A program made the position numbers and the translations under genes. Below are positions 13,579 through 20,136 of a DNA stretch of 20,460 nucleotides, in pieces; the first letter of the stretch is position 1, and every line of letters starts with the position of its first letter. The stretch lies in IMG/VR virus record IMGVR_UViG_3300020201_000280, positions 1-20,460 of that record; one strand, written 5' to 3'. The DNA is from a virus. Below the pieces are notes generated by a model. The model searched no databases. It saw only the letters and a program-made list of their open reading frames with translations, and had not been told where the DNA came from.

Positions 13579-15078
13579 ATGAAAAAGAATAAGCTCTTAT
13601 TTTCAGGCAGTGAATGGGATGTTCCATTGATAGAGAAAATGTGGAAAACCATTGAGGATATAGGACGAAATAAGTTCGGACTAGACCCCTTCCCTGCTCA
13701 AATTGAAATCATAACAGCAGAGCAGATGCTTGATTGCTACAGCTCTGTTGCTATGCCCGTGATGTATAATCATTGGAGTTTCGGCAAGACATTTATACAA
13801 AATGAAAGTGCTTATAATAAAGGTATGCAGGGGCTAGCCTACGAGGTGGTGATTAACACAAACCCTTGTATTGCATATCTTATGGAAAACAACACAGCAA
13901 CGATGCAAGCCCTTGTGTTGGCACATGCATCTGTAGGTCATAGTCATTTCTTCAAGAACAACTACTTATTTAAAAAATGGACTGATGCAGACACTATTGT
14001 CGACTATCTTAAATTTGCTCGTAATTTCATTAAACAATGTGAAGAGAAATATGGTGAGAAACGTGTTGAATCACTTCTTGATAGTTGTCACAGCTTGCAG
14101 AATCACAGTATTGATAAATATAAAAAACCACCTTCTTTAAAATCAGAATTGAAAAAGCAAAGAGCTAAGCATTGGGAAAAATATTTCGAAACAACCTTTA
14201 ATGACTTATGGAGAACTGTGCCTCCAAAAACAACTAAGAGTAGAGATTTAGCAATTATTGCAGACAATGAACCTGAAAAAGTGTCTGAAGAAAACATTCT
14301 CTACTTTATTGAAAAGCACAGCCCAATTTTAGAAGGATGGGAAAGAGAGGTGATAAGAATTGTTCGTAAAGTGAGCCAATATTTTTATCCTCAACGCCAA
14401 ACTCAGCTTCTCAACGAGGGATGGGCCACCTTCACCCATCATATGTTAATGACTGAAATGTATGACCAAGGATTAATAAATGAAGGGTCTTACCTTGAGT
14501 TCTTAACGTCTCATACAGGTGTTGTATCTCAACTTGGATGGGAGAGTAAGCATTACACAGGTATTAACGTATATGCTTTAGGCTTCGCCATGCTTACAGA
14601 CATTAAGCGTATCTGCATGTCTCCAGATGAAGAAGACTTAAAATGGTTCCCAGAAATAGCTAACACTGATTGGATTGAAACGATTAAACACATCGTAGAA
14701 AACTATAGAGATGAAAGCTTTGTGTTACAATATTTAAGTCCTAAAGTGGCAAGACAATTTAAATTATTTGCTATTAAAATACAAGAAGGAGTGGGATATT
14801 TAAAAGTTGGAGCTACACATGACGATGACGATTTTTTAACGATACGTAAGACGTTAGCAGAACAATATGATTTAAGTGGACAAATTCCTCAAATAGAAAT
14901 CACAGGAGTAGATTGGAAGGGGGATAGATGGTTGCACCTCGAACATAAGACAAAAAATAATCAACGTTTAGATTATACAGATATGAAGAAGACAGTTGAA
15001 CATATCCGTAAGCTGTGGGGATTCACAGTTAAAATGGAATATAAAGACCTAGACGGTGCCATATTGGATGGTGTGTAA
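13579..15078 (+). CDS. spoVR: SpoVR/YcgB-family protein
   Basis: 499 residues, close to E. coli YcgB (510). Family blocks are all visible: MPVMYNHWSFGKTF (~59-72), GLAYEVVINTNPCIAYLMEN, ALVLAHASVGHSHFFKNNYLF (His116, His121, His123), LLDSCHSLQNH, DLWRTVPP, ILEGWEREVIRIVRKVSQYF, LLNEGWATFTHH (Glu280, His287, His288) and YLSPKVARQF. The His/Glu residues look like a metal site, and a metal-dependent hydrolase has been suggested for the family. SpoVR supports cortex formation in Bacillus, and E. coli ycgB belongs to the RpoS regulon with yeaGH. The C-terminal conserved region is present, so no truncation is evident. GAGGAAATA at 13567-13575 precedes the ATG. Confidence 0.93.
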   Translation: MKKNKLLFSGSEWDVPLIEKMWKTIEDIGRNKFGLDPFPAQIEIITAEQMLDCYSSVAMPVMYNHWSFGKTFIQNESAYNKGMQGLAYEVVINTNPCIAYLMENNTATMQALVLAHASVGHSHFFKNNYLFKKWTDADTIVDYLKFARNFIKQCEEKYGEKRVESLLDSCHSLQNHSIDKYKKPPSLKSELKKQRAKHWEKYFETTFNDLWRTVPPKTTKSRDLAIIADNEPEKVSEENILYFIEKHSPILEGWEREVIRIVRKVSQYFYPQRQTQLLNEGWATFTHHMLMTEMYDQGLINEGSYLEFLTSHTGVVSQLGWESKHYTGINVYALGFAMLTDIKRICMSPDEEDLKWFPEIANTDWIETIKHIVENYRDESFVLQYLSPKVARQFKLFAIKIQEGVGYLKVGATHDDDDFLTIRKTLAEQYDLSGQIPQIEITGVDWKGDRWLHLEHKTKNNQRLDYTDMKKTVEHIRKLWGFTVKMEYKDLDGAILDGV

Positions 15079-15101
15079 ATCAAAGATTTAAGGGGAATAA
15101 T

Positions 15102-15350
15102 ATGAAACATCTGATTAAAAAACTAGGGATGATGCCTCCAAATGTATTGACGCCTATTGTGCTTGCACAATATTTCCAAGAACAAAAATATGCATGTATT
15201 AAGGGTGAGGAATTAGCAGGACTCAAAGCAGTGGGAGGAAGTAAAGCATGGCTAGGACACACTAAAACAGGAAGTGCATATAAGAATGATGTGCCAACAG
15301 GTGCTATGTATAAAACACTAAAGAAATTTTTGGAGGAATTTTATGAATAA
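15102..15350 (+). CDS. small hypothetical protein after SpoVR
   Basis: 82 residues, not recognised. MKHLIKKLGMMPPNVLTPIV is followed by an amphipathic, lysine-rich stretch and a C-terminal helix (MYKTLKKFLEEFYE). TTAAGGGGAA at 15088-15097 precedes ATG 15102. It overlaps the start of the beta-helix gene by eight bases. Confidence 0.55.
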   Translation: MKHLIKKLGMMPPNVLTPIVLAQYFQEQKYACIKGEELAGLKAVGGSKAWLGHTKTGSAYKNDVPTGAMYKTLKKFLEEFYE

Positions 15351-15975
15351 ATACAAAATGATAAAACGTGAAAACTTATATCAAATTAAAGCTTTGCGCG
15401 ACGTAGGAGAGGATGTAAAAAAGGGAGATTTGGGAGGACGTGTTGAAAATGAAGGTAATTTGTCTCAAGACGGTGAAGCATGGATTTATAGGGATGCTAA
15501 GGTTTACGGCAATGCACACGTTTCAGGCGATGCACATGTTTTTGACAATGCACACGTTTCAGGCAATGCACACGTTTCAGGCGATGCACATGTTTTTGAC
15601 AATGCACACGTTTCAGGCAATGCACACGTTTCAGGTGAAGCATGGATTTATAGGGATGCTAAGGTTTATGTCAATGCACACGTTTCAGGCAATGCACACG
15701 TTTCAGGTGAAGCATGGATTTATAGGGACGCTAAGGTTTACGACAATGCACACGTTTCAGGCAATGCACACGTTTCAGGTGATGCAGAAGTGTACGGACA
15801 GGCATATGTTTTTGGTAATGCACACGTTTCAGGTGATGCAGAAGTGCACGGACAGGCATATGTTTTTGGTAATGCACACGTTTCAGGTGATACAGAAGTG
15901 TACGGACAGGCATATGTTTTTGGCAGGTTAGAGTTACCAAAGAAACCACAAGGCAACCAGAACTTACAGGACTAG
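15343..15975 (+). CDS. YdcK-like repeat protein, left-handed beta-helix
   Basis: 210 residues. The N-terminus (YQIKALRDVGEDVKKGDLGG, then RVENEGNLSQDGEAWIY) resembles E. coli YdcK (GGWVDADNVLSQQGDCWIY). From ~residue 44 to 197 the protein is built of six-residue units such as NAHVSG, DAHVFD, DAKVYG and QAYVFG, the hexapeptide pattern that folds as a left-handed beta-helix. There are three GEAWIYRDAKVY blocks and three near-identical EVYGQAYVFGNAHVSG-type blocks. Bulky Val/Phe/Tyr every six residues fit the helix core. It could be a structural or carbohydrate-related protein; no catalytic residue is evident. GGAGGAAT at 15332-15339 is the ribosome site. Confidence 0.75.
   Translation: MNKYKMIKRENLYQIKALRDVGEDVKKGDLGGRVENEGNLSQDGEAWIYRDAKVYGNAHVSGDAHVFDNAHVSGNAHVSGDAHVFDNAHVSGNAHVSGEAWIYRDAKVYVNAHVSGNAHVSGEAWIYRDAKVYDNAHVSGNAHVSGDAEVYGQAYVFGNAHVSGDAEVHGQAYVFGNAHVSGDTEVYGQAYVFGRLELPKKPQGNQNLQD
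15511..15920 (+). repeat. tandem 18-bp coding repeats with 54-bp higher-order units
   Basis: Inside the beta-helix gene, 18-bp units of the type AATGCACACGTTTCAGGC recur in frame. A 54-bp block (one GATGCACATGTTTTTGAC plus two of the above) occurs twice in succession at 15529-15582 and 15583-15636 with one base difference at the end. Another ~54-bp block carrying GAAGT(G)-ACGGACAGG recurs three times between 15780 and 15920. Synonymous sites are conserved too, so the copies are recent. The regularity keeps other frames open by chance. Confidence 0.85.
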
Positions 15976-15980
15976 AGAAT

Positions 15981-16361
15981 ATGACAACAAGAGTTGAGAG
16001 AACAAGGAATTTAAAAACAGAAACTGAAAGTGAGCATATGGGCAAGATTAGAAGTGCTTTACGAAGACTTAGTAGATTCTGGAAGCCTGCTGCTGCATCA
16101 CTAGCTCTAGTGCATCGTCCTTATATTGGAGATAACAAACGACTCAAACATGAATACCTTTGTAACAATTGCAACAGTTGGTATCAACGTAAATTAGTTG
16201 AGATAAATCATATAGTTCCCTGTGGTACATTAAGAAGTTATGAGGATGTACCTGGTTTTTTAGAACGTTTATTTTGTGAAGATGTAAAAGGCTACACTGT
16301 TTTATGTAAAGAGTGCCACAAATTAGAAACTGCCACTCAAAGAAAAGGGGAGAAAGAATGA
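15981..16361 (+). CDS. HNH-type endonuclease
   Basis: 126 residues. A zinc-finger-like pair CNNC (61-64) and CKECH (109-113) brackets EINHIVP (74-80), the first strand of the beta-beta-alpha HNH site, and LFCEDVKGYTVLCKECHK gives the terminal part of the motif. Cleaves DNA, as a free-standing or homing-type nuclease. Phage HNH proteins often aid packaging or move as selfish genes; here there is no terminase nearby. An internal ATG at 16038 is an alternative start, since the ribosome site before 15981 is weak. Stop region overlaps the next start as ATGA. Confidence 0.65.
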   Translation: MTTRVERTRNLKTETESEHMGKIRSALRRLSRFWKPAAASLALVHRPYIGDNKRLKHEYLCNNCNSWYQRKLVEINHIVPCGTLRSYEDVPGFLERLFCEDVKGYTVLCKECHKLETATQRKGEKE

Positions 16362-16456
16362 CACGAGAACATTTAGCTTGGGGACTGATTTTTCTAGTAG
16401 GCTGTCTGCTTGCAGGATTGCCTATATCCTTATTGTTAAACCATATTGGAGGATGA
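16358..16456 (+). CDS. 32-residue single-helix membrane protein
   Basis: MTREHLAWGLIFLVGCLLAG, then LPISLLLNHIGG: one membrane span (residues ~7-27) with short polar ends. It overlaps the HNH gene end as ATGA, and its last codons form the GGAGGA ribosome site for the next gene. A small holin-like or regulatory membrane peptide is possible, but one helix and no charged tail give no firm family. Confidence 0.45.
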   Translation: MTREHLAWGLIFLVGCLLAGLPISLLLNHIGG

Positions 16457-16457
16457 T

Positions 16458-16700
16458 ATGAGTAATGATGGCGAGATTGATATTTATTTAGACAACACTT
16501 CTGATGGCACTAGCTATTTAGAATCCTTAATTAAAAGTAGGAAACTATTAGCAGATGCTCCTCATTTATTAAGTAAGCTAGAAGAGGTTATAGATTTAGA
16601 ACTAGACTTAGCTATAATGGGAGCAAACAAAGCTAAGAAGGAATGTTTAAAATCTAATAAATTAGCAGAAGTGAAAGACAACCTGAGGCCAATAAAATGA
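16458..16700 (+). CDS. small acidic hypothetical protein
   Basis: 80 residues, not recognised. Acidic N-terminus (NDGEIDIYLDNTSDG) then a helical C-terminal half (LLSKLEEVIDLELDLAIMGA). GGAGGA at 16448-16453 fixes ATG 16458. The PHLLSKLEEVIDLELD pattern is common in small phage proteins of unknown role. Coupled to the next gene by ATGA. Confidence 0.55.
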   Translation: MSNDGEIDIYLDNTSDGTSYLESLIKSRKLLADAPHLLSKLEEVIDLELDLAIMGANKAKKECLKSNKLAEVKDNLRPIK

Positions 16701-16870
16701 TGACATTCTCACATTCACGTAAAGATTTACACGGCAACATCATATCTCAGCTTACATATACAGTGTATGAAGATAGTGGCATTCATGATGTTATGCAAGA
16801 ATTCAGACGGTTTCTATTAGCTGTTAGTTTTCACCCAAAGACTGTCGACAAATATATTGAGACAGAATAA
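16697..16870 (+). CDS. small hypothetical protein
   Basis: 57 residues. The end (DVMQEFRRFLLAVSFHPKTV, then DKYIE) fits a pattern frequent in phage accessory proteins (a helix followed by F.FL...GF...). No function is known to me. The start is within ATGA at the previous stop; a Met doublet means the start may be one codon later. Confidence 0.5.
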   Translation: MMTFSHSRKDLHGNIISQLTYTVYEDSGIHDVMQEFRRFLLAVSFHPKTVDKYIETE

Positions 16871-16884
16871 CTTAGGAGAGCCAA

Positions 16885-17298
16885 GTGGGAAACTACCATG
16901 AATGGGGCGACACCGATTTCGATTGGAAAGCTCTGGACGATGCTTCATACTACCTTCAAGACAATTGTAGACGATGGGCTAGAATGGGAATATGGACTAA
17001 AGAGAAATATGGAACTCTTCGCGTGTCTACAACATGCGCATATTTTCAAGAGATTGATTTTCTCCACACTATATTCTATCCAGGACATGCCTACATAAGA
17101 TGGCCTCGATGGTTTAGAGTTTATATAGATTGGCCATTTGGATGGGTGATGAAGAAGTTAGGAATTGTTCGTCTACTTCAGATTTATCAATATAACACCT
17201 TAAAGTTTTTTTGGAAGAGGGCAACTAAGAAGTGGCCTCACATATCAGAAGAAATCCTAGATGATTATGAATGGATTATAGGAGATTTAAATGACTAA
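16885..17298 (+). CDS. aromatic-rich hypothetical protein, GTG start
   Basis: 137 residues, unusually rich in Trp and Tyr (RRWARMGIWTKEKYGTLRVS; WPRWFRVYIDWPFGWVMKKL). No family is recognised with confidence; the WxKEKYGTLR motif recalls other phage proteins of unknown role. GTG 16885 is chosen because TAGGAGAG at 16873-16880 lies just upstream; an ATG at 16898 belongs to another frame with poor composition. The stop overlaps the phosphoesterase start. Confidence 0.6.
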   Translation: MGNYHEWGDTDFDWKALDDASYYLQDNCRRWARMGIWTKEKYGTLRVSTTCAYFQEIDFLHTIFYPGHAYIRWPRWFRVYIDWPFGWVMKKLGIVRLLQIYQYNTLKFFWKRATKKWPHISEEILDDYEWIIGDLND

Positions 17299-18058
17299 GC
17301 ATTTACTAATACCAGATGTGCAGACAAAAGAAGGTGTTCCAACGGACCATCTTGAATGGCTTGGTCAATATATAGTGGATAAGCAACCGGACGTTCTAAT
17401 ATGTATAGGAGACTTCGCTGACATGCCGAGCCTATCCTCGTTTGATAAAGGTAAGAAGAGCTTTGAAGGACGAAGATATAAGAAAGACATCGCTGCTGCT
17501 AAGTTTGCTATGGACACTCTACTAGGCCCCTTAAGAAAACATAATAAGCACATGCAGAAAATTAAGCAGAAACAATACAAGCCTAGAATGGTGATGACGC
17601 TCGGTAACCACGAGCAACGAATAGAAAGAGCTATAGAATGTCAGGCGGAGCTTGAGGGCATTCTCGGGTATCATGACCTCCCTTACGAAGACTGGGAAGT
17701 GCACGACTTTCTAAAGCCTGTGGTGATTGATGGTGTCTTGTATGTCCACTATCTATCTAATCCAATGAATGGGAAGCCGTATGGGGGCACCGCATTAAAT
17801 CAGTTAGGTAAAGTGCAGCATAGCTTCTGTGTAGGCCATAAGCAGACATTAGAGCATGCCACCTATTTCACACCATTGGGCAAACAAACCACCGGAGTAG
17901 TGGCAGGGGCGTTCTATCAGCATAATGAAGAATATAAAGGATATCAAGGTAATGCACATTGGAGAGGAATAGTTATGTTGCATGATGTTCATGAAGGTAA
18001 CTTTGACCCCATGTTTGTATCAATGAGATATTTACGGAGGCGATACGGGACACTATGA
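17291..18058 (+). CDS. phage calcineurin-like metallophosphoesterase (PDVQ type)
   Basis: 255 residues. Two-metal phosphoesterase motifs: PDVQTK (Asp9, Gln11 in place of His), IGDFADMP (39-46), LGNHEQR (104-110), a His in YVHYLS (~153) and VGHKQTLEHA (181-190). This DxQ/GNHE variety is common in tailed phages, and its substrate is not established. Full length. The gene ends in CTA TGA C, and a second reading frame lacking a start codon continues from that point. Confidence 0.8.
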   Translation: MTKHLLIPDVQTKEGVPTDHLEWLGQYIVDKQPDVLICIGDFADMPSLSSFDKGKKSFEGRRYKKDIAAAKFAMDTLLGPLRKHNKHMQKIKQKQYKPRMVMTLGNHEQRIERAIECQAELEGILGYHDLPYEDWEVHDFLKPVVIDGVLYVHYLSNPMNGKPYGGTALNQLGKVQHSFCVGHKQTLEHATYFTPLGKQTTGVVAGAFYQHNEEYKGYQGNAHWRGIVMLHDVHEGNFDPMFVSMRYLRRRYGTL

Positions 18059-18197
18059 CAAACAACGAGAACAACAAGCAGAACGAGAGCGTACAACTTT
18101 TAGATATAGGACATATGAAAGTTATATAGAAGAGTCTTTTAGTAACCTTAGAAAAGAAATAAATGAATTGAAGAGGAGTGGAAATGAAAACATCTAA
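18045..18197 (+). other. open helical reading frame lacking a standard start codon
   Basis: In the +1 frame relative to the phosphoesterase, codons from 18045 to stop TAA 18195-18197 read as a plausible coiled-coil tail (DKQREQQAERERTTFRYRTY, then EESFSNLRKEINELKR). No ATG, GTG or TTG exists in frame between the upstream stop (18024-18026) and the helix; ACG 18045, four bases after GGAGG (18036-18040), is the best local start candidate. It could also be expressed by +1 frameshifting at the phosphoesterase stop, or be broken by a mutation or sequencing error. Confidence 0.45.
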
Positions 18198-18876
18198 TGA
18201 AGGAAAAGTTGAGATTATAGGACATGAGGGTATATGTCTAAGCAAATATAAAGACTCGGTGGGAGTTTGGACAATAGCAGGAGGAGCTACGAAATCTGAG
18301 ATTCCTGACATAGCTTCTTGGCCACTATCTAAAACATTAACAATGAAGGACGCATTTGACCTATTTAGTAAGAGCATCACTAAGTATGAGAATGCTGTTA
18401 ATAAGTCACTTACACGTCCTATTCCACAATATCAATTTGACGCATTGGTCAGTTGGTGTTATAATGTAGGTGTCGGGTACACTCGCCAGGTATTCGATAA
18501 AAAGGGTAATATGATACGAGACACTGCCACCGTCATCAAACTTATTAATAAGGGAGCTGGCGGTGCAGACTTGCATAGAGCGTTAATGATGTATAGAAAA
18601 CCTATAGAGATTATTGGACGACGCACTAAAGAAGCAAATCTATTAGCATACGGTAGATATAGTAATAACGGAAAGGCATTGTTATTCCCTGTATCAAGCA
18701 AAGGATATCCCATATATTCTAAAGGCACATTAATTAACGTATGGCAATATATTTCTGATACAGATACAGATGAACCCGTTGTTCCTGAAGTGATGAAGGA
18801 AGAAGAAAAAAACCCTTCTTTGTTACAGAGGACATTAATATTAATCAACAAGTATTTGAATAAGGAGGGGATGTGA
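18184..18876 (+). CDS. T4-type lysozyme (glycoside hydrolase 24 endolysin)
   Basis: 230 residues; cleaves peptidoglycan glycan strands to release phage. The catalytic triad pattern Glu15-x8-Asp24-x5-Thr30 (HEGICLSKYKDSVGVWTIAGG) matches T4 lysozyme Glu11-Asp20-Thr26. FDALVSWCYNVG (~81-92) and LMMYRKPIEIIGRRTKEANLL (~139-159) are further family blocks. There is no signal peptide, so a holin would be needed. The C-terminal ~60 residues form an extension past the enzyme domain and end in RTLILINKYLNK, which recurs at the end of the next protein. GAGGAG at 18173-18178 supports ATG 18184 over GTG 18178. Confidence 0.92.
   Translation: MKTSNEGKVEIIGHEGICLSKYKDSVGVWTIAGGATKSEIPDIASWPLSKTLTMKDAFDLFSKSITKYENAVNKSLTRPIPQYQFDALVSWCYNVGVGYTRQVFDKKGNMIRDTATVIKLINKGAGGADLHRALMMYRKPIEIIGRRTKEANLLAYGRYSNNGKALLFPVSSKGYPIYSKGTLINVWQYISDTDTDEPVVPEVMKEEEKNPSLLQRTLILINKYLNKEGM
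18826..18865 (+). repeat. repeat A, copy 1 (end of lysozyme gene)
   Basis: A 40-bp segment beginning CAGAGGACATTAATATTAAT and coding for QRTLILINKYLNK; it matches 19314-19353 at 39 of 40 positions and supplies the GGAGG ribosome site region for the following gene. See the cassette finding. Confidence 0.9.
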
Positions 18877-19364
18877 GAAAAATGATATTTGCACTACTAC
18901 TAATAAGTTTTTGTGGGCCATCACTTGCCAGTGTGTCTAAACATCAAGCACGTCAGATATTCAACGATTTAGTGAAGGCTAATGGAATAAGAGCTACATT
19001 AAGTTTTAATAATTCTTCTGATGTTAATGCATATGGAGGCAACCATAAAGTTGTATTACTCGAAGGTTTGTTGCAGATGGCAGATAGAGATGTTATTATA
19101 TCTGTAATTGCACATGAACTTGGACATGTTATAGGATATAGAAGTGAGAGAGGGGCCGATGTGGTTAGTGGTCGAATAGCCAACGCAGCTGGTATGAACG
19201 TTTGTCCAGGAGCATATAAGTTTTTAGTTAAGGGGCCTGGAAGAATAAGTGGGGACAACATCCATCCAGATGGAATAACTAGATATAACGCTATGTGTAA
19301 ACAAAAAGGGCCTCAGAGGACGTTAATATTAATCAACAAGTATTTGAATAAGGGGCATATATGA
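18873..19364 (+). CDS. exported M48-type metalloprotease
   Basis: 163 residues. A signal peptide (basic RK start, hydrophobic core, SLAS cleavage region at ~17-20) directs it to the periplasm. The zinc site is HELGH (81-85) with Glu92 in ERGAD (Glu-x-x-Ala-Asp, as in M48 peptidases). NAYGGNHKVVLLEGLL (52-67) matches the strand before the zinc helix. GTG 18873, overlapping the lysozyme stop as GTGA with GGAGG at 18864-18868, is preferred since it adds the positive n-region; ATG 18882 is the alternative. The C-terminal 15 residues come from repeat A; the ancestral tail seems to lie downstream after the methylase gene. It may assist lysis or degrade envelope proteins. Confidence 0.8.
   Translation: MRKMIFALLLISFCGPSLASVSKHQARQIFNDLVKANGIRATLSFNNSSDVNAYGGNHKVVLLEGLLQMADRDVIISVIAHELGHVIGYRSERGADVVSGRIANAAGMNVCPGAYKFLVKGPGRISGDNIHPDGITRYNAMCKQKGPQRTLILINKYLNKGHI
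19272..19313 (+). repeat. repeat B, copy 1 (inside M48-type gene)
   Basis: A 42-bp segment coding for GITRYNAMCKQKGP; it matches 20089-20130 at 40 of 42 positions. It ends exactly where repeat A copy 2 begins. Confidence 0.9.
19314..19353 (+). repeat. repeat A, copy 2 (end of M48-type gene)
   Basis: A 40-bp segment, 39/40 identical to 18826-18865, fused in frame to the M48-type gene and giving it the same RTLILINKYLNK ending as the lysozyme. Its AAGGGG (19349-19354 region) serves as ribosome site for the methylase. Confidence 0.9.
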
Positions 19365-20095
19365 AGTATATGGGAGGCAAAAGCCTTATAGCTAAACTTA
19401 TATTACCCATCATACTAAAAGATAGGGAGGAGGGGCAGTGGTATGTAGAGCCTTTCGTTGGGGGTGGGAACGTAATTAAACTGGTTGGGGGGAATCGTGT
19501 AGGATATGATGCCAATCCATACACAATACAAGCGTTGAAGCTTATACGCGATTTTCCGCAGTGTTTGCCGAGAAACAACGGGGAGTTTACAGAAGCAGAT
19601 TATCACAGGGTTAAGAATGACAAAGCATGTTTTCTTCACGGGTACGTGGGATTTAGCATGTCTTTTGGAGCTAAGTTTTGGGGAGGTTGGAGCCGGGACA
19701 AGTCTAGTAATGATTACGTACTGCAAGCGTATACACATTCCCAAAAACAGTCCTTACTATTGCAGGGGTGCCAACTGGCCATGAAGGACTATAAAACACT
19801 GGAGTTTAAAAACAGCAGGTGTATTATATACTGCGACCCTCCCTACGAAGGCACTAAAGCATACAAGGTTGGTATCGATCACAAAGAATTCTGGCAGTGG
19901 TGTAGGGACAAAGTGTCTCAAGGGCACAAGGTGTTTATCAGTGAATATAAAGCCCCTGATGATTTTGTGTGCGTGTGGGAAAAGGTGCAAATAACAAGAC
20001 TTGCAAATAATATCGCTACTAACTCGGAACATGTAGAAAAGTTATTTGTACACGAGAGCCAATATAAAGGAGAGGCAGTACTCCTAAGGGAATAA
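19361..20095 (+). CDS. dam: Dam-like N6-adenine DNA methyltransferase
   Basis: 244 residues of the D12 class (alpha-type order). The S-adenosylmethionine motif is MKYMGGKSLI with PFVGGGN (31-37), and the catalytic motif IV is CDPPYEGT (158-165). Dam of E. coli is 278 residues, so this is complete but slim. Transfers methyl groups to adenine, likely guarding phage DNA from host restriction; the target (GATC or another site) cannot be read from the sequence. G-rich wording (GGTGGGAACG, GGTTGGGGGGAATC) differs from neighbouring genes and suggests a foreign source. It sits between repeat A copy 2 and repeat B copy 2. Confidence 0.85.
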   Translation: MKYMGGKSLIAKLILPIILKDREEGQWYVEPFVGGGNVIKLVGGNRVGYDANPYTIQALKLIRDFPQCLPRNNGEFTEADYHRVKNDKACFLHGYVGFSMSFGAKFWGGWSRDKSSNDYVLQAYTHSQKQSLLLQGCQLAMKDYKTLEFKNSRCIIYCDPPYEGTKAYKVGIDHKEFWQWCRDKVSQGHKVFISEYKAPDDFVCVWEKVQITRLANNIATNSEHVEKLFVHESQYKGEAVLLRE

Positions 20096-20136
20096 TTAGA
20101 TATAATGCTATGTGTAAACAAAAAGGGCCTCCATAG
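20089..20136 (+). pseudogene. orphan 3' end of the M48-type gene (contains repeat B, copy 2)
   Basis: Read from 20089, the bases give GIIRYNAMCKQKGPP and stop TAG (20134-20136), nearly the same as the pre-repeat end of the M48-type protein (GITRYNAMCKQKGP). This looks like the original or a duplicated end of that gene, cut off by the methylase cassette. It overlaps the methylase stop codon. Confidence 0.75.

Noticed and set aside
9117-15078. Host chromosome contamination or chimeric assembly as the reason for PrkA, YeaH and SpoVR
   Set aside because: The genes are joined to phage-type genes by overlapping start/stop pairs on both sides and interleaved with phage-like small ORFs, with no composition break.
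15511-15920. CRISPR-like array
   Set aside because: Repeats are contiguous 18-bp coding units with no unique spacers and no cas genes nearby.
15731-16045. Open frames of 72-104 residues on the minus strand, and another plus-strand frame, within the repeat gene
   Set aside because: They are by-products of the 18-bp periodicity, which removes stops in several frames at once; the in-frame hexapeptide protein explains the sequence.
16898-17098. 66-residue ORF beginning ATG 16898
   Set aside because: It overlaps the GTG-started 137-residue gene, which has the better ribosome site, length and coupling to the next gene.
18055-18129. 24-residue ORF from ATG overlapping the phosphoesterase stop
   Set aside because: ATGA overlap is tempting, but the other frame through the same bases is much more protein-like and longer; GGAGG is also 14 bases away from this ATG.
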